The notes under the pieces were generated by a model that worked only from the letters and a program-made list of their open reading frames with translations, had not been told where the DNA came from and ran no database searches. 64,000 nt of DNA from contig NC_077235.1 in NCBI RefSeq assembly GCF_027887165.1, positions 16,096,383 to 16,160,382 on the forward strand. Direction: 5' to 3'. Shown one piece after another: positions 35,009-48,079 of the stretch (position 1 is its first letter; the number at the start of each line of letters is the position of its first letter). A program made the position numbers and the translations under genes. This stretch comes from Monodelphis domestica. Its lineage: Eukaryota; Chordata; Mammalia; Didelphimorphia; Didelphidae.

Positions 35009-35325
35009 AGGAGGAAAAGTATTTGGGGATCCTCTCTACCACATGGGGGAAATCTAGGAGCATGGAAAGATGAGTGACATTGCTATAGCTAAAAGGAATT
35101 CCCTGACCGAATACAATCAAGCATAAGAAAGGAATGCTAGCAAAAGGCTAGGGTCTAAGAGAGTGGGGTGCTTATAGTGGATACTGAAGAATAGTCCTCG
35201 CCAGGTGTGGATCTTCTTGGGAAAGGGTCTCTTGATAAAATTGGGGAGACTATCTAACTACGATTGTCATTCTCCCGAGGGTCCCTCGTCAGTCTGAAAC
35301 TGCTCACCTCGGATTCCCTCAGGGA

Positions 35326-35980
35326 GGATTCCCATGGGAACAGGGAAGAAGTACAAACTTTGGGGTCTTCAACCTACAAGCTCCTCCGTAAATCTGGGCT
35401 TCACCAGATCCCACTAGGCCACAAGTTTGGGATTTCTAGATTCCATGTTGACACACCTTATTGCCGATGCTGTGAATACATCCACTGCATCAAATCAGGA
35501 AACAGTAGAATCTGTATTTGCCAATGGTGGTCTGTTAATGTAGATACAGTATCGTTTTTTTTTTTGCTGGAAGCAGAATTGCTTGCACTTTGACCGTGAT
35601 GAAAATCATAGCCCAGACTTGTAAAATCCCATGTGATTCATTGTCTGTTGGTTATCTGGTTATTTGCTGAACAGCTGTAAAAATTAAAGGACAGCAAGAT
35701 GTAGAAAGTGTTCTATTGATGGACAGCACCGTGAATCCTATCTTGCAAAGACAGAGTTAAAATTTTAGAACACACTTTTGCTCTCACACCAATCTCGTCA
35801 TTCCCGAGTCTGTGGTAATATCAAAGGACCATGGCCTTCCCGGTTTTTCTATTGTCAACCTGGAATCAAGAAAACCCAAACTTGGGGCCTAGACGTATCT
35901 GGTGTAGCCTGGATTTCCGGAGGAGCTAATAGATTGGAGACTCCAAAGTTTGTACTTGTTCCCTGATCCCGTGAGAATCC
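35326..35980. repeat. Fold-back element, unit 4
   Basis: Arms 35,326-35,452 and 35,854-35,980. Confidence 0.75.
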
Positions 35981-36441
35981 AGAGAGATAGAGACAGACAG
36001 ATAGAAAGACCGATAGGCAGGCCGACTGGCAGATGGGTAGTGAGATAGGTAGGAGGGCAGATAGATGGATATAGAGATAGCACATAGAGAGACACGTAGT
36101 CAAACACAGAAAGAGAGATAGACAGGCAGGCAGACAGACAGATCGAGAGATAAATAGATAGGAACATAGAACAAAAAGACATAGAAACAGAAACAGAATG
36201 TGAGATCGAGACATTGAAAGATTAATAGAACTACAGGATGAGGGAAGGTGAAAGAAAGGGACAGACAGAGACAGATAGATGGAAGGGCATATAGAGGGAA
36301 AATGGAATCGAGAGACAGAGAGAGACACAGAAAATCAGGCATATCGATAGACATGTAGACAGGGATACACAAATATCTCTCTCTATCTGTCTCTCTGTCT
36401 CTCTATGTACCTTTCTATCTCTCTGTCTGTTGATCTGTCTT

Positions 36442-36491
<50 letters not shown>

Positions 36492-36520
36492 GATGTAACT
36501 ATCGATCTATCTATGTCTTT
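35981..36520. repeat. GATA/GACA to TATC block, unit 4
   Basis: Perfect (CTAT)n at 36,443-36,491, followed by GATGTAACTATCG. Confidence 0.92.
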
Positions 36521-36596
36521 GTGTTCCTATTGGTGTAGTTTATGTATCTATCTGCCTGCTTGTTTTTGCATGGATCACACTGTGTGTATGTCATTT

Positions 36597-36919
36597 GTGT
36601 GTTTTAAAGTATTGTAACATCCTGGGGAACTACAACTCCCAATGTGACCTAGTGGTAACATCCCTTTGAGTCCTGGCTTGGGATTGGTCTTGCATTGGAC
36701 CAATCCTGTGTTGGGGGATGGACTTTGTCTATGGTCCCTCCTTAGCATGGGATTGGTCCATCTCAAAACCAATCCCATAAAAGGGAACTGGGCATCATCT
36801 CTTACCCAGCAGGGGATTGGTCAAATTCAAGGCCAATCCTTCTCAGGAAATAAGAGGGAGGGAACCTTGTAGTATGCTGGGAGATATAGTCCAGTAGGCC
36901 ACAACCATTGAATACCCAC
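36597..36919. mobile_element. Hybrid inverted-repeat element A/B, unit 4
   Basis: CCCATAAAAGGGAACTGG at the A/B junction, private to units 4 and 8. Confidence 0.68.
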
Positions 36920-37039
36920 CTGATCTCTCAATGTAGAAGGAGACATAGACAGCTAGACTGACCCACAGATTATTTGATCTGTTATTCTGTCTATTCGCCT
37001 ACTGGTTCTTGTGTCTGTCAGCCTGTCTGTGTTTCTTTT

Positions 37040-37366
37040 GTGGGTTTTCAAGTGTAGTGACAGCCTCGGGAACTACAAGCCCCATTGTGCCCAAGGGATC
37101 TATACCTTTTGAGTCCTGGCTTGGGATTGGTCCGGAATTCGATCAATCCTGTCGTCGGGGAGGGACAATACCCATGGCCCCTCCTTAGCCCAGAATTGGT
37201 CCATCTCTTTAGCAATCACGCACAGTAAAGTAGGGAGCATCATTCCTCACCAAGCCTAGGATTAGTGCAATTCAAGACCAATCCCAACCAGGAAAGATGG
37301 GGGAGGGACCCCTGGAGCACACTGGGAAATGCAGTTCTTCAGGCGACAACCTAAGAAGAGCAAAAC
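37040..37366. mobile_element. Inverted-repeat element C, unit 4
   Basis: GACAGCCTCGGG and GCCCAAGGGATCTATACC, matching the copy at 11,593. Confidence 0.63.
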
Positions 37367-37683
37367 TATATCTTGCTCTATATCCATGTAGACTGAGAGA
37401 TGGACAAGGGGACCGACAGACAGGACGACTGACAGACATAAGGCTTTGTTTATCTGTTTCTCTGTCTTACTGCATTCCTGTCTATGTACCTGTCAGTCTG
37501 TCTATCTGTCTGTTCATCAGTCCTCTCTGGGTATCTGTCTCTATATAAGTAAGTATGTGTGTTTCTGTCTATGTATGCATCTGTTTATCTCTCGATCTCC
37601 AGTGTCTGTCAATCTGTCTGTCCATTGGTCTGTCCCTCTATGGAATTCATCAATCAGTCGATCTTTCCCATTCTTCTTCTCAG

Positions 37684-37825
37684 CTGTCCACCCTAGAAAA
37701 TCAGAACAAGTGGTTGCTGGCAAGCAAAGCATATGATGGTGTCCCTGTGATGTTCAGGTGGCTCAGAAGATGTATTTGGTTCAAGATTGGAGGGGGAGTG
37801 GCAGACCTCTACTTTGGCCAGTGAG
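37684..37825 (+). other. Exon-like block, unit 5
   Basis: Splice-like borders and frame intact. Confidence 0.25.
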
Positions 37826-38067
37826 GTGAGTGGCTGTGGCAGACTGCATGATGCATCCAAACCCTTTTTCTTTGACTCTTCCATGAGGAGCTGGAAGTCT
37901 TGAATAGGAAAGCAAGGAATCAATAGCTCAGAGGCTAAGCTCTGAGCATTACTTCATAGGGATCTTAACCTGTTGTCCTGACATTTCCCAAAAAGGAGCA
38001 TTTACTAAAGAAGAATGGCATTTGCTCGGGCAGGCTATGAAACAAAGTGAGGCAAAAGGACATAGAG

Positions 38068-38532
38068 TGTTAGCCGCCATTGAGGTTCCATGCACTCTAG
38101 TGAGGATACTGCACAAACTGTGGAGAGTTGAGCTGTTCCTCACCTGCAGCCCCACCTTTCACTGCTTCTACTCACTCCTCTTTACCCTTTGAATCAGATG
38201 ACCAAGGAGATAGACCCCTTCCTTTATGCTGCAGATGCCAAGAACCAGCCCCATGGCCTGGGGCAAGCCTCCTGCCCAAATCCCTTGTTTCTGTCCTCAC
38301 TGCTGTCAAATGATAGCTAAACCCCAGCATGGAGGCATGCTGTGTTGCCTTCCTCCCAAGGAGCAGATTTTGCTCCCAAGCTCTCCCACCTTGGCTGCCT
38401 CCTGACCACAGTCAACATGACTTTCACATCAATAAAATGTCCCCTTTTCTTTTGAAGCCATGTTTCAGAGTCTTGCATTCTTTCGATGATATAACTCCGA
38501 GCTCCAGTGGAGCATCTATGAACCCCACAACA
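38068..38532 (+). mobile_element. LTR-like segment, unit 5
   Basis: Its 5' third carries unit 2/6 alleles and the rest unit 1 alleles, marking a conversion patch. Confidence 0.37.
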
Positions 38533-38684
38533 ATCATTCCAGGTGCCATTCAACAAAATGATGTCGTCTCCTCAGGGAGAAAACTGACACCTGAGACCAA
38601 GGAAGAAATGCAAAATCTTGAAACAGCTGGAGACCAGAAACTAAGTCTGGAGAATTGATCCTTCTCAAACTGTTGTAGCCAGCC

Positions 38685-39557
38685 TTTTATTGATTTCTTT
38701 ATTCAGAAATTGTCTTCTTACATTGCTTTTCAGATTTTATTTAGTCAGTTTAGCACATTATTTCTCCTCGGTGACAAGAATCATATTCTTTCAATCCTTC
38801 CCCTGCCCTACCCTTCCCGTAGTCGAGGGGAATTCCACTGGGTATGACATGTGTCCTTCAGGAGAACCTCTTTTCTTGTTGTTGATGTTTGCACTAGGAT
38901 GTTCATTTGAGTCTATATCCCCAGCCTTAACCCCCTGGACCCTTGTAATCTAGCAGTTGTTTTTCTTGGGTGTTTCTACTCCCACAGTTTTCCTTGTGAA
39001 TGTGGATAGTGTTCTTTCTCATCGATACTGCTGGGTGATTTAGGATGATTGCATTGACACTAATGAAGAAGTCCATTCCATTCCATTCCATTGTACCACA
39101 GTGCATCCATCTCTATGTACAATGTTCTCCTGGTTCTACTTCTCTCACTCTGCATCCATTCCTGGAGGTCTTTCCAGTTCCTGTGGAATTCCACCAGTTT
39201 ATTATTCCTTTGAGGTCTATACTATTTCAGCACCCAGAGGTACCCCAATTTGTTCAGCCATTCCCCAGTTGAAGGGTATCCCCTCCTTTTCCAATTTTTG
39301 GCCACTCCAAAGAGAGCAGCTATCAATATTCTTGGTGAAGCCTTTGTCCTTATTATGGGTATGTGGTAGAAACCCTGCAGTGCTATGGCTGGATCAAAAG
39401 GCAGACCATCTTGTAGAGCCCTCTGGGCAGAGTTCCAAATTGCCCTCCAGAATGGTTGGATCAATTCACCACTCCAGCAACAATGCCTTCACATCCAGAC
39501 TTTGCCTCATCCCCTCAAGCATTCATTATATTCCCTTGCTGTCATGTTAGCCAATCT
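38685..39557 (-). mobile_element. L1 3' fragment, unit 5
   Basis: Like unit 1, the 80-residue ORF2 C-terminal frame (39,464 to 39,222) lacks the TGA stop. Confidence 0.8.
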
Positions 39558-40010
39558 GTGTAGCCTCCATTTTCAAGAGGAGACACATTCTCATTGATAC
39601 TTTGCATCAGAGTTACACCATTATTGGATAGATTCAAACTTTGAAACACCAGGCAGAGCCACCTATTAGTTGTTCGGGATTGGCAGAGGTACTGCTTACT
39701 CAAATGACAAAAAGGGGTCCCAGTACTGATGTTCGTCTAAACCCAATAGCAGGAATGCAAGTTGCAACGTTCCATTCACTGTATCGGTCTTGGCCATTAA
39801 ATTTTTCAAATGTGCTAGGTAAAATGGAGAATCCTCTTCCTAGTGCTGGAATCTTTCAAACTGTGAATTTCTCTATAATTGTTCTTTCAAAAGTAACATC
39901 CTTGAACCTGTTAACTTGGAAATAATGCCGAGCTATCAATTAGTCATAAAAACCCAAGTCTTTAACCACAATTTCACCTTTAAAACAATATTGAAATTCA
40001 AATTTAAAAG

Positions 40011-40012
<2 letters not shown>

Positions 40013-40058
<46 letters not shown>

Positions 40059-40064
40059 ACACAC
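40013..40064. repeat. CA microsatellite, unit 5
   Basis: Interrupted by CATACAC near 40,054. Confidence 0.95.
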
Positions 40065-40991
40065 GGTAATCTGAAAAAATTAACCCTAACTCTTTGAAAA
40101 CAAATACCAGCTTGATAAAAATGTGAAATGACTGCATACAAATAAACATGTTAATATCTCGAGGAAAATGCCTCTCATTAGCAATACTCAATATTGCCTG
40201 CACTTGATATACACGATTTCACACATTACTCCTACCAAAAGGTGGGAAGAAAATATTAGACTGTAAAGTCAAGAATTTCTGGTCTTCCTTTGGTCTCCTG
40301 CTCTATAATCCCCAGTACAGATGACCAGCTCCTGCCCTTGTCTCTAGATTTTCAGAGGAATGAACTGTTGTAATACATCTTGATAGACATTATTTGCTAA
40401 CGTTTCTATCACCTGCAAGTAGAAGAAATCCATTAGACATACGGTATAGCCCAAACCGCACGGAACATTGAGAGGAAATGGAGAACTCAAGTTCTTCAGC
40501 TTCCTTGAGAAGCTCTTTCATACATCATATTTGATAACTCTTTAGACCCTAAGCCCTGACGTTTAAATTCATGCAGAAACTTTCTCTATTATAGTAGCCT
40601 TAAAGCAGTTACTCAGACGCAGTAGTGAACACTCTGGCTCTCACACTCCAACTCAAGCTTCCCATTCAACGCTTTCAGCCAAACATACATGCATGTCACC
40701 TAGACTCTCCTCGCTCTTCCTTCTACTAGAAATACTATTTCACTCACATACACAGATACCAACAGTCAGTCACACACAAACTTTAGTCAGTTATGGAGCA
40801 TGTGTTCAGGTTGTCCCGGGCTCCATTTTGACCGACTTACCTTGGAACCAGATTTGGTTGATATTCCACACTTTTTTACTTATTGTATTCTTTACTCAGA
40901 GTCTGGTGCCACGACTTTTACAGGGTATTAAACCCAGGACTCTTGGGATGTTATCCCAGGGATGGCCCCTAGCCTAGATGACAAGTATAAG

Positions 40992-41373
40992 TGTTAAGGT
41001 CTGGGATTTTACCCACCACCAAGGAAGACCCATGGACAACGCAATCAGGCAAAGAAAGGGCCGTTTATTGAACTAATGCGCACTACTGGGAACTCAGCCA
41101 AAAGAGTTCTGAGTTCCCTCCTGAAGATTCAGTCTTAAATACTTTTCAGCATGAATAACCCCCCTCCCTTCCTCATTCCAGGCCATTATCTGTTGCATGC
41201 TCTTGTTGGAAAGTTTCCGAGTTTTTTTGCACCTGGGACCTTCGTCCTGAAGTTTATCTGTTAGTAGTTGGGACCTTGGACAGGTCCCAAAGATTTATCT
41301 GTCTGTGGCTTAGCATTTCCCTTGACTGAATATCTCAAGGCTTGGGCAATTTCCAACTCAGATCTCCTTTACA
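40992..41373 (-). mobile_element. Solo LTR, unit 5
   Basis: 382 bp, unit 1 alleles. Confidence 0.73.
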
Positions 41374-41690
41374 AGGAGGAAAAGTATTTGGGGATCCTCT
41401 CTACCACATGGGGGAAATCTAGGAGCATGGAAAGATGAGTGACATTGCTATAGCTAAAAGGAATTCCCTGACCGAATACAATCAAGCATAAGAAAGGAAT
41501 GCTAGCAAAAGGCTAGGGTCTAAGAGAGTGGGGTGCTTATAGTGGATACTGAAGAATAGTCCTCGCCAGGTGTGGATCTTCTTGGGAAAGGGTCTCTTGA
41601 TAAAATTGGGGAGACTATCTAACTACGATTGTCATTCTCCCGAGGGTCCCTCGTCAGTCTGAAACTGCTCACCTCGGATTCCCTCAGGAA

Positions 41691-42348
41691 GGATTCCCAT
41701 GGGAACAGGGAAGAAGTACAAACTTTGGGGTCTTCAACCTACAAGCTCCTCCGTAAATCTGGGCTTCACCAGATCCCACTAGGCCACAAGTTTGGGATTT
41801 CTAGATTCCATGTTGACACACCTTATTGCCGATGCTGTGAATACATCCACTGCATCAAATCAGGAAACAGTAGAATCTGTATTTGCCAATGGTGGTCTGT
41901 TAATGTAGATACAGTATCGTTTTTTTTTTTTTTGCTGGAAGCAGAATTGCTTGCACTTTGACCGTGATGAAAATCATAGCCCAGACTTGTAAAATCCCAT
42001 GTGATTCATTGTCTGTTGGTTATCTGGTTATTTGCTGAACAGCTGTAAAAATTAAAGGACAGCAAGATGTAGAAAGTGTTCTATTGATGGACAGCACCGT
42101 GAATCCTATCTTGCAAAGACAGAGTTAAAATTTTAGAACACTCTTTTGCTCTCACACCAATCTCGCCATTCCCGAGTCTGTGGTAATATCAAAGGACCAT
42201 GGCCTTCCCGGTTTTTCTATTGTCAACCTGGAATCAAGAAAACCCAAACTTGGGGCCTAGACGTATCTGGTGTAGCCTGGATTTCCGGAGGAGCTAATAG
42301 ATTGGAGACTCCAAAGTTTGTACTTGTTCCCTGATCCCGTGAGAATCC
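41691..42348. repeat. Fold-back element, unit 5
   Basis: Arms 41,691-41,817 and 42,222-42,348. Confidence 0.75.
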
Positions 42349-42809
42349 AGAGAGATAGAGACAGACAGATAGAAAGACCGATAGGCAGGCCGACTGGCAG
42401 ATGGGTAGTGAGATAGGTAGGAGGGCAGATAGATGGATATAGAGATAGCACATAGAGAGACACGTAGTCAAACACAGAAAGAGAGATAGACAGGCAGGCA
42501 GACAGACAGATCGAGAGATAAATAGATAGGAACATAGAACAAAAAGACATAGAAACAGAAACAGAATGTGAGATCGAGACATTGAAAGATTAATAGAACT
42601 ACAGGATGAGGGAAGGTGAAAGAAAGGGACAGACAGAGACAGATAGATGGAAGGGCATATAGAGGGAAAATGGAATCGAGAGACAGAGAGAGACACAGAA
42701 AGTCAGGCATATCGATAGACATGTAGACAGGGATACACAAATATCTCTCTCTATCTGTCTCTCTGTCTCTCTATGTACCTTTCTATCTCTCTGTCTGTTG
42801 ATCTGTCTT

Positions 42810-42875
<66 letters not shown>

Positions 42876-42904
42876 GATGTATCTATCGATCTATCTATGT
42901 CTTT
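42349..42904. repeat. GATA/GACA to TATC block, unit 5
   Basis: Longest (CTAT)n of units 1-8, 42,811-42,875. Confidence 0.92.
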
Positions 42905-42980
42905 GTGTTCCTATTGGTGTAGTTTATGTATCTATCTGCCTGCTTGTTTTTGCATGGATCACACTGTGTGTATGTCATTT

Positions 42981-43303
42981 GTGTGTTTTAAAGTATTGTA
43001 ACATCCTGGGGAACTACAACTCCCAATGTGACCTAGTGGTAACATCCCTTTGAGTCCTGGCTTGGGATTGGTCTTGCATTGGACCAATCCTGTGTTGGGG
43101 GATGGACTTTGTCTATGGTCCCTCCTTAGCATGGGATTGGTCCATCTCAAAACCAATCCCATGAAAAGGAACTGGGCATCATCTCTTACCTAGCAGGGGA
43201 TTGGTCAAATTCAAGGCCAATCCTTCTCAGGAAATAAGAGGGAGGGAAACTTGTAGTATGCTGGGAGATATAGTCCAGTAGGCCACAACCATTGAATACC
43301 CAC
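42981..43303. mobile_element. Hybrid inverted-repeat element A/B, unit 5
   Basis: Unit 1 alleles (TTACCTAGCAGG, GGGAAACTTGTAG). Confidence 0.68.
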
Positions 43304-43423
43304 CTGATCTCTCCATGTAGAAGGAGACATAGACAGGTAGACTGACCCACAGATTATTTGATCTGTTATTCTGTCTATTCGCCTACTGGTTCTTGTGTCT
43401 GTCAGCCTGTCTGTGTTTCTTTT

Positions 43424-43750
43424 GTGGGTTTTCAAGTGTAGTGACAGGCTCGGGAACTACAAGCCCCATTGTGCCCCAGGGATCTGTACCTTTTGAGTCC
43501 TGGCTTGGGATTGGTCCGGAATTCGATCAATCCTGTCGTCGGGGAGGGACAATACCCATGGCTCCTCCTTAGCCCAGAATTGGTCCATCTCTTTAGCAAT
43601 CACGCACAGTAAAGTAGGGAGCATCATTCCTCACCAAGCCTAGGATTAGTGCAATTCAAGACCAATCCCAACCAGGAAAGATGGGGGAGGGACCCCTGGA
43701 GCACACTGGGAAATGCAGTTCTTCAGGCGACAACCTAAGAAGAGCAAAAC
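43424..43750. mobile_element. Inverted-repeat element C, unit 5
   Basis: CATGGCTCCTCC variant shared with unit 1. Confidence 0.63.
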
Positions 43751-44069
43751 TATATCTTGCTCTATATCCATGTAGACTGAGAGATGCTCAAGAGGACCGA
43801 CAGACAGGACGACTGACAGACATAAGGCTTGGTTTATCTGTTTCTCTGTCTTACTGCATTCCTGTCTATGTACCTGTCAGTCTGTCTATCTGTCTGTTCA
43901 TCAGTCCTCTCTGGGTATCTGTTTCTATATAAGTAAATATGTGTGTTTCTGCCTATGTATGCATCTGTTTATCTCTCTCGATCTCCAGTGTCTGTCAATC
44001 TGTCTGTCCATTGGTCTGTCCCTCTATGGAATTCATCAATCAGTCGATCTTTCCCATTCTTCTTCTCAG

Positions 44070-44211
44070 CTGTCCACCCTAGAAAATCAGAACAAGTGGT
44101 TGCTGGCAAGCAAAGCATATGATGGTGTCCCTGTGATGTTCAGGTGGCTCAGAAGATGTATTTGGTTCAAGATTGGAGGGGGAGTGGCAGACCTCTACTT
44201 TGGCCAGTGAG
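44070..44211 (+). other. Exon-like block, unit 6
   Basis: Splice-like borders and frame intact. Confidence 0.25.
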
Positions 44212-44453
44212 GTGAGTGGCTGTGGCAGACTGCATGATGCGTCCAAACCCTTTTTCTTTGACTCTTCCATGAGGCGCTGGAAGTCTTGAATAGGAAAGCA
44301 AGGAATCAATAGCTCAGAGGCTAAGCTCTGAGCATTACTTCATAGGGATCTTAACCTGTTGTCCTGACATTTCCCAAAAAGGAGCATTTACTAAAGAAGA
44401 ATGGCATTTGCTCGGGCAGGCTATGAAACAAAGTGAGGCAAAAGGACATAGAG

Positions 44454-44918
44454 TGTTAGCCGCCATTGAGGTTCCATGCACTCTAGTGAGGATACTGCAC
44501 AAACTGTGGAGAGTTGAGCTGTTCCTCACCTGCAGCCCCACCTTTCACTGCTTCTACTCACTCCTCTTTACCCTTTGAATCAGATGACCAAGGAGATAGA
44601 CCCCTTCCTTTATGCTGCAGATGCCAAGAACCAGCCCCATGGCCTGGGGCAAGCCTCCTGCCCAAATCCCTTGTTTCTGTCCTCACTGTTGTCAAATGAT
44701 AGCTAAACCCCAGCATGGAGGCATGCTGTGTTGCCTTCCTCCCAAGGAGCAGATTTTGCTCTCAAGCTCTCCCACCTTGGCTGCCTCCTGACCACAGTCA
44801 ACATGACTTTCACATCAATAAAATGTCCCCTTTTCTTTTGAAGCCATGTTTCAGAGTCTTGCATTCTTACGATGATATAACTCCGAGCTCCAGTGGAGCA
44901 TCTATGAACCCCACAACA
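44454..44918 (+). mobile_element. LTR-like segment, unit 6
   Basis: Matches the unit 2 copy at its diagnostic sites. Confidence 0.37.
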
Positions 44919-45070
44919 ATCATTCCAGGTGCCATTCAACAAAATGATGTTGTCTCCTCAGGGAGAAAACTGACACCTGAGACCAAGGAAGAAATGCAAA
45001 ATCTTGAAACAGCTGGAGACCAGAAACTAAGTCTGGAGAATTGATCCTTCTCAAACTGTTCTAGCCAGCC

Positions 45071-45944
45071 TTTTATTGATTTCTTTATTCAGAAATTGTC
45101 TTCTTACATTGCTTTTCAGATTTTATTTAGTCAGTTTAGCACATTATTTCTCCTCGGTGACAAGAATCATATTCTTTCAATCCTTCCCCTGCCCTACCCT
45201 TCCCATAGTCGAGGGGAATTCCACTGGGTATGACATGTGTCCTTCAGGAGAACCTCTTTTCTTGTTGTTGATGTTTGCACTAGGATGTTCATTTAGAGTC
45301 TATATCCCCAGCCTTAACCCCCTGGACCCTTGTAATCTAGCAGTTGTTTTTCTTGGGTGTTTCTACTCCCACAGTTTTCCTTGTGAATGTGGATAGTGTT
45401 GTTTTTCATCGATTCTGCCGGGTGATTTAGGATGATTGCATTGACACTAATGAAGAAGTCCATTCCATTCCATTCCATTGTACCACAGTGCATCCATCTC
45501 TATGTACAATGTTCTCCTGGTTCTACTTCTCTCACTCTGCATCCATTCCTGGAGGTCTTTCCAGTTCCTGTGGAATTCCACCAGTTTATTATTCCTTTGA
45601 GGTCTATACTATTTCAGCACCCACAGGTACCCCAATTTGTTCAGCCATTCCCCAGTTGAAGGGTATCCCCTCCTTTTCCAATTTTTGGCCACTCCAAAGA
45701 GAGCAGCTATCAATATTCTTGGTCAAGCCTTTGTCCTTATTATGGGTATGTGGTAGAAACCCTGCAGTGCTATGGCTGGATCAAAAGGCAGACCATCTTG
45801 TAGCGCCCTCTGGGCAGAGTTCCAAATTGCCCTCCAGAATGGTTGGATCAATTCACCACTCCAGCAACAATGCCTTCACATCCAGACTTTGCCTCATCCC
45901 CTCAAGCATTCATTATATTCCCTTGCTGTCATGTTAGCCAATCT
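45071..45944 (-). mobile_element. L1 3' fragment, unit 6
   Basis: Matches unit 2, including the TGA stop. Confidence 0.8.
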
Positions 45945-46397
45945 GTGTAGCCTCCATTTTCAAGAGGAGACACATTCTCATTGATACTTTGCATCAGAGT
46001 TACACCATTATTGGATAGATTCAAACTTTGAAACACCAGGCAGAGCCACCTATTAGTTGTTCGGGATTGGCAGAGGTACTGCTTACTCAAATGACAAAAA
46101 GAGGTCCCAGTACTGATGTTCGTCTAAACCCAATAGCAGGAATGCAAGTTGCAACGTTCCATTCACTGTATCGGTCTTGGCCATTAAATTTTTCAAATGT
46201 GCTAGGTAAAATGGAGAATCCTCTTCCTAGTGCTGGAATCTTTCAAACTGTGAATTTCTCTATAATTGTTCTTTCAAAAGTAACATCCTTGAACCTGTTA
46301 ACTTGGAAATAATGCCGAGCTATCAATTAGTCATAAAAACCCAAGTCTTTAACCACAATTTCACCTTTAAAACAATATTGAAATTCAAATTTAAAAG

Positions 46398-46401
<4 letters not shown>

Positions 46402-46453
<52 letters not shown>
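46402..46453. repeat. CA microsatellite, unit 6
   Basis: Uninterrupted. Confidence 0.95.
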
Positions 46454-46455
<2 letters not shown>

Positions 46456-47380
46456 TAATCTGAAAAAATTAACCCTAACTCTTTGAAAACAAATACCAGC
46501 TTGATAAAAATGTGAAATGACTGCATACAAATAAACATGTTAATATCTCGAGGAAAATGCCTCTCATTAGCAATACTCAATATTGCCTGCACTTGATATA
46601 CACGATTTCACACATTACTCCTACCAAAAGGTGGGAAGAAAATATTAGACTGTAAAGTCAAGAATTTCTGGTCTTCCTTTGGTCTCCTGCTCTATAATCC
46701 CCAGTACAGATGACCAGCTCCTGCCCTTGTCTCTAGATTTTCAGAGGAATGAACTGTTGTAATACATCTTGATAGACATTATTTGCTAACGTTTCTATCA
46801 CCTGCAAGTAGAAGAAATCCATTAGACATACGGTATAGCCCAAACCGCACGGAACATTGAGAGGAAATGGAGAACTCAAGTTCTTCAGCTTCCTTGAGAA
46901 GCTCTTTCATACATCATATTTGATAACTCTTTAGACCCTAAGCCCTGACGTTTAAATTCATGCAGAAACTTTCTCTATTATAGTAGCCTTAAAGCAGTTA
47001 CTCAGACGCAGTAGTGAACACTCTGGCTCTCACACTCCAACTCAAGCTTCCCATTCAACGCTTTCAGCCAAACATACATGCATGTCACCTAGACTCTCCT
47101 CGCTCTTCCTTCTACTAGAAATACTATTTCACTCACATACACAGATACCAACAGTCAGTCACACACAAACTTTAGTCAGTTATGGAGCATGTGTTCAGGT
47201 TGTCCCGGGCTCCATTTTGACCGACTTACCTTGGAACCAGATTTGGTTGATATTCCACACTTTTTTACTTATTGTATTCTTTACTCAGAGTCTGGTGCCA
47301 CGACTTTTACAGGGTATTAAACCCAGGACTCTTGGGATGTTATCCCAGGGATGGCCCCTAGCCTAGATGACAAGTATAAG

Positions 47381-47762
47381 TGTTAAGGTCTGGGATTTTA
47401 CCCACCACCAAGGAAGACCCATGGACAACGCAATCAGGCAAAGAAAGGGCCGTTTATTGAACTAATGCGCACTACTGGGAACTCAGCCAAAAGAGTTCTG
47501 AGTTCCCTCCTGAAGATTCAGTCTTAAATACTTTTCAGCATGAATAACCCCCCTCCCTTCCTCATTCCAGGCCATTATCTGTTGCATGCTCTTGTTGGAA
47601 AGTTTCCGAGTTTTTTTGCACCTGGGACCTTCGTCCTGAAGTTTATCTGTTAGTAGTTGGGACCTTGGACAGGTCCCAAAGATTTATCTGTCTGTGGCTT
47701 AGCATTTCCCTTGACTGAATATCTCAAGGCTTGGGCAATTTCCAACTCAGATCTCCTTTACA
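47381..47762 (-). mobile_element. Solo LTR, unit 6
   Basis: 382 bp, unit 2 alleles. Confidence 0.73.
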
Positions 47763-48079
47763 AGGAGGAAAAGTATTTGGGGATCCTCTCTACCACATGG
47801 GGGAAATCTAGGAGCATGGAAAGATGAGTGACATTGCTATAGCTAAAAGGAATTCCCTGACCGAATACAATCAAGCATAAGAAAGGAATGCTAGCAAAAG
47901 GCTAGGGTCTAAGAGAGTGGGGTGCTTATAGTGGATACTGAAGAATAGTCCTCGCCAGGTGTGGATCTTCTTGGGAAAGGGTCTCTTGATAAAATTGGGG
48001 AGACTATCTAACTACGATTGTCATTCTCCCGAGGGTCCCTCGTCAGTCTGAAACTGCTCACCTCGGATTCCCTCAGGAA

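Larger units (their letters stand above)
11340..36787. repeat. First four-unit higher-order repeat
   Basis: The four monomers starting at 12,108, 18,487, 24,839 and 31,183 form one higher-order period of about 25.45 kb. From about 11,340 this segment is nearly identical to sequence about 25,447 bp further on. To the left of 11,340 the match to that later copy ends abruptly inside an inverted-repeat element. Neighbouring monomers differ at many diagnostic sites, whereas monomers four apart share them, which defines the higher-order period. Confidence 0.9.
31183..37554. repeat. Monomer 4 of the 6.37 kb array
   Basis: 6,372 bp. Diagnostic for the unit 4/8 type: CACTGCTGCTACTC near 31,790, AAAACTGTCACC near 32,208, GGATATTC near 32,526, an AAACA break in the CA tract near 33,660, TTGATAATTCC near 34,494, and GATGTAACTATCG near 36,492. 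Confidence 0.92.
37555..43940. repeat. Monomer 5 (counterpart of monomer 1)
   Basis: 6,386 bp. It matches monomer 1 at its private sites (GATGCATCC, GAGGAGCTGG, CATTTGAGTC, CTTGTAGAGCCC). A short internal stretch around 38,025-38,215 instead carries the unit 2/6 alleles. Its CA tract has a CATACAC interruption that unit 1 lacks, and its TATC tract is the longest of the eight (42,811-42,875). Confidence 0.92.
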
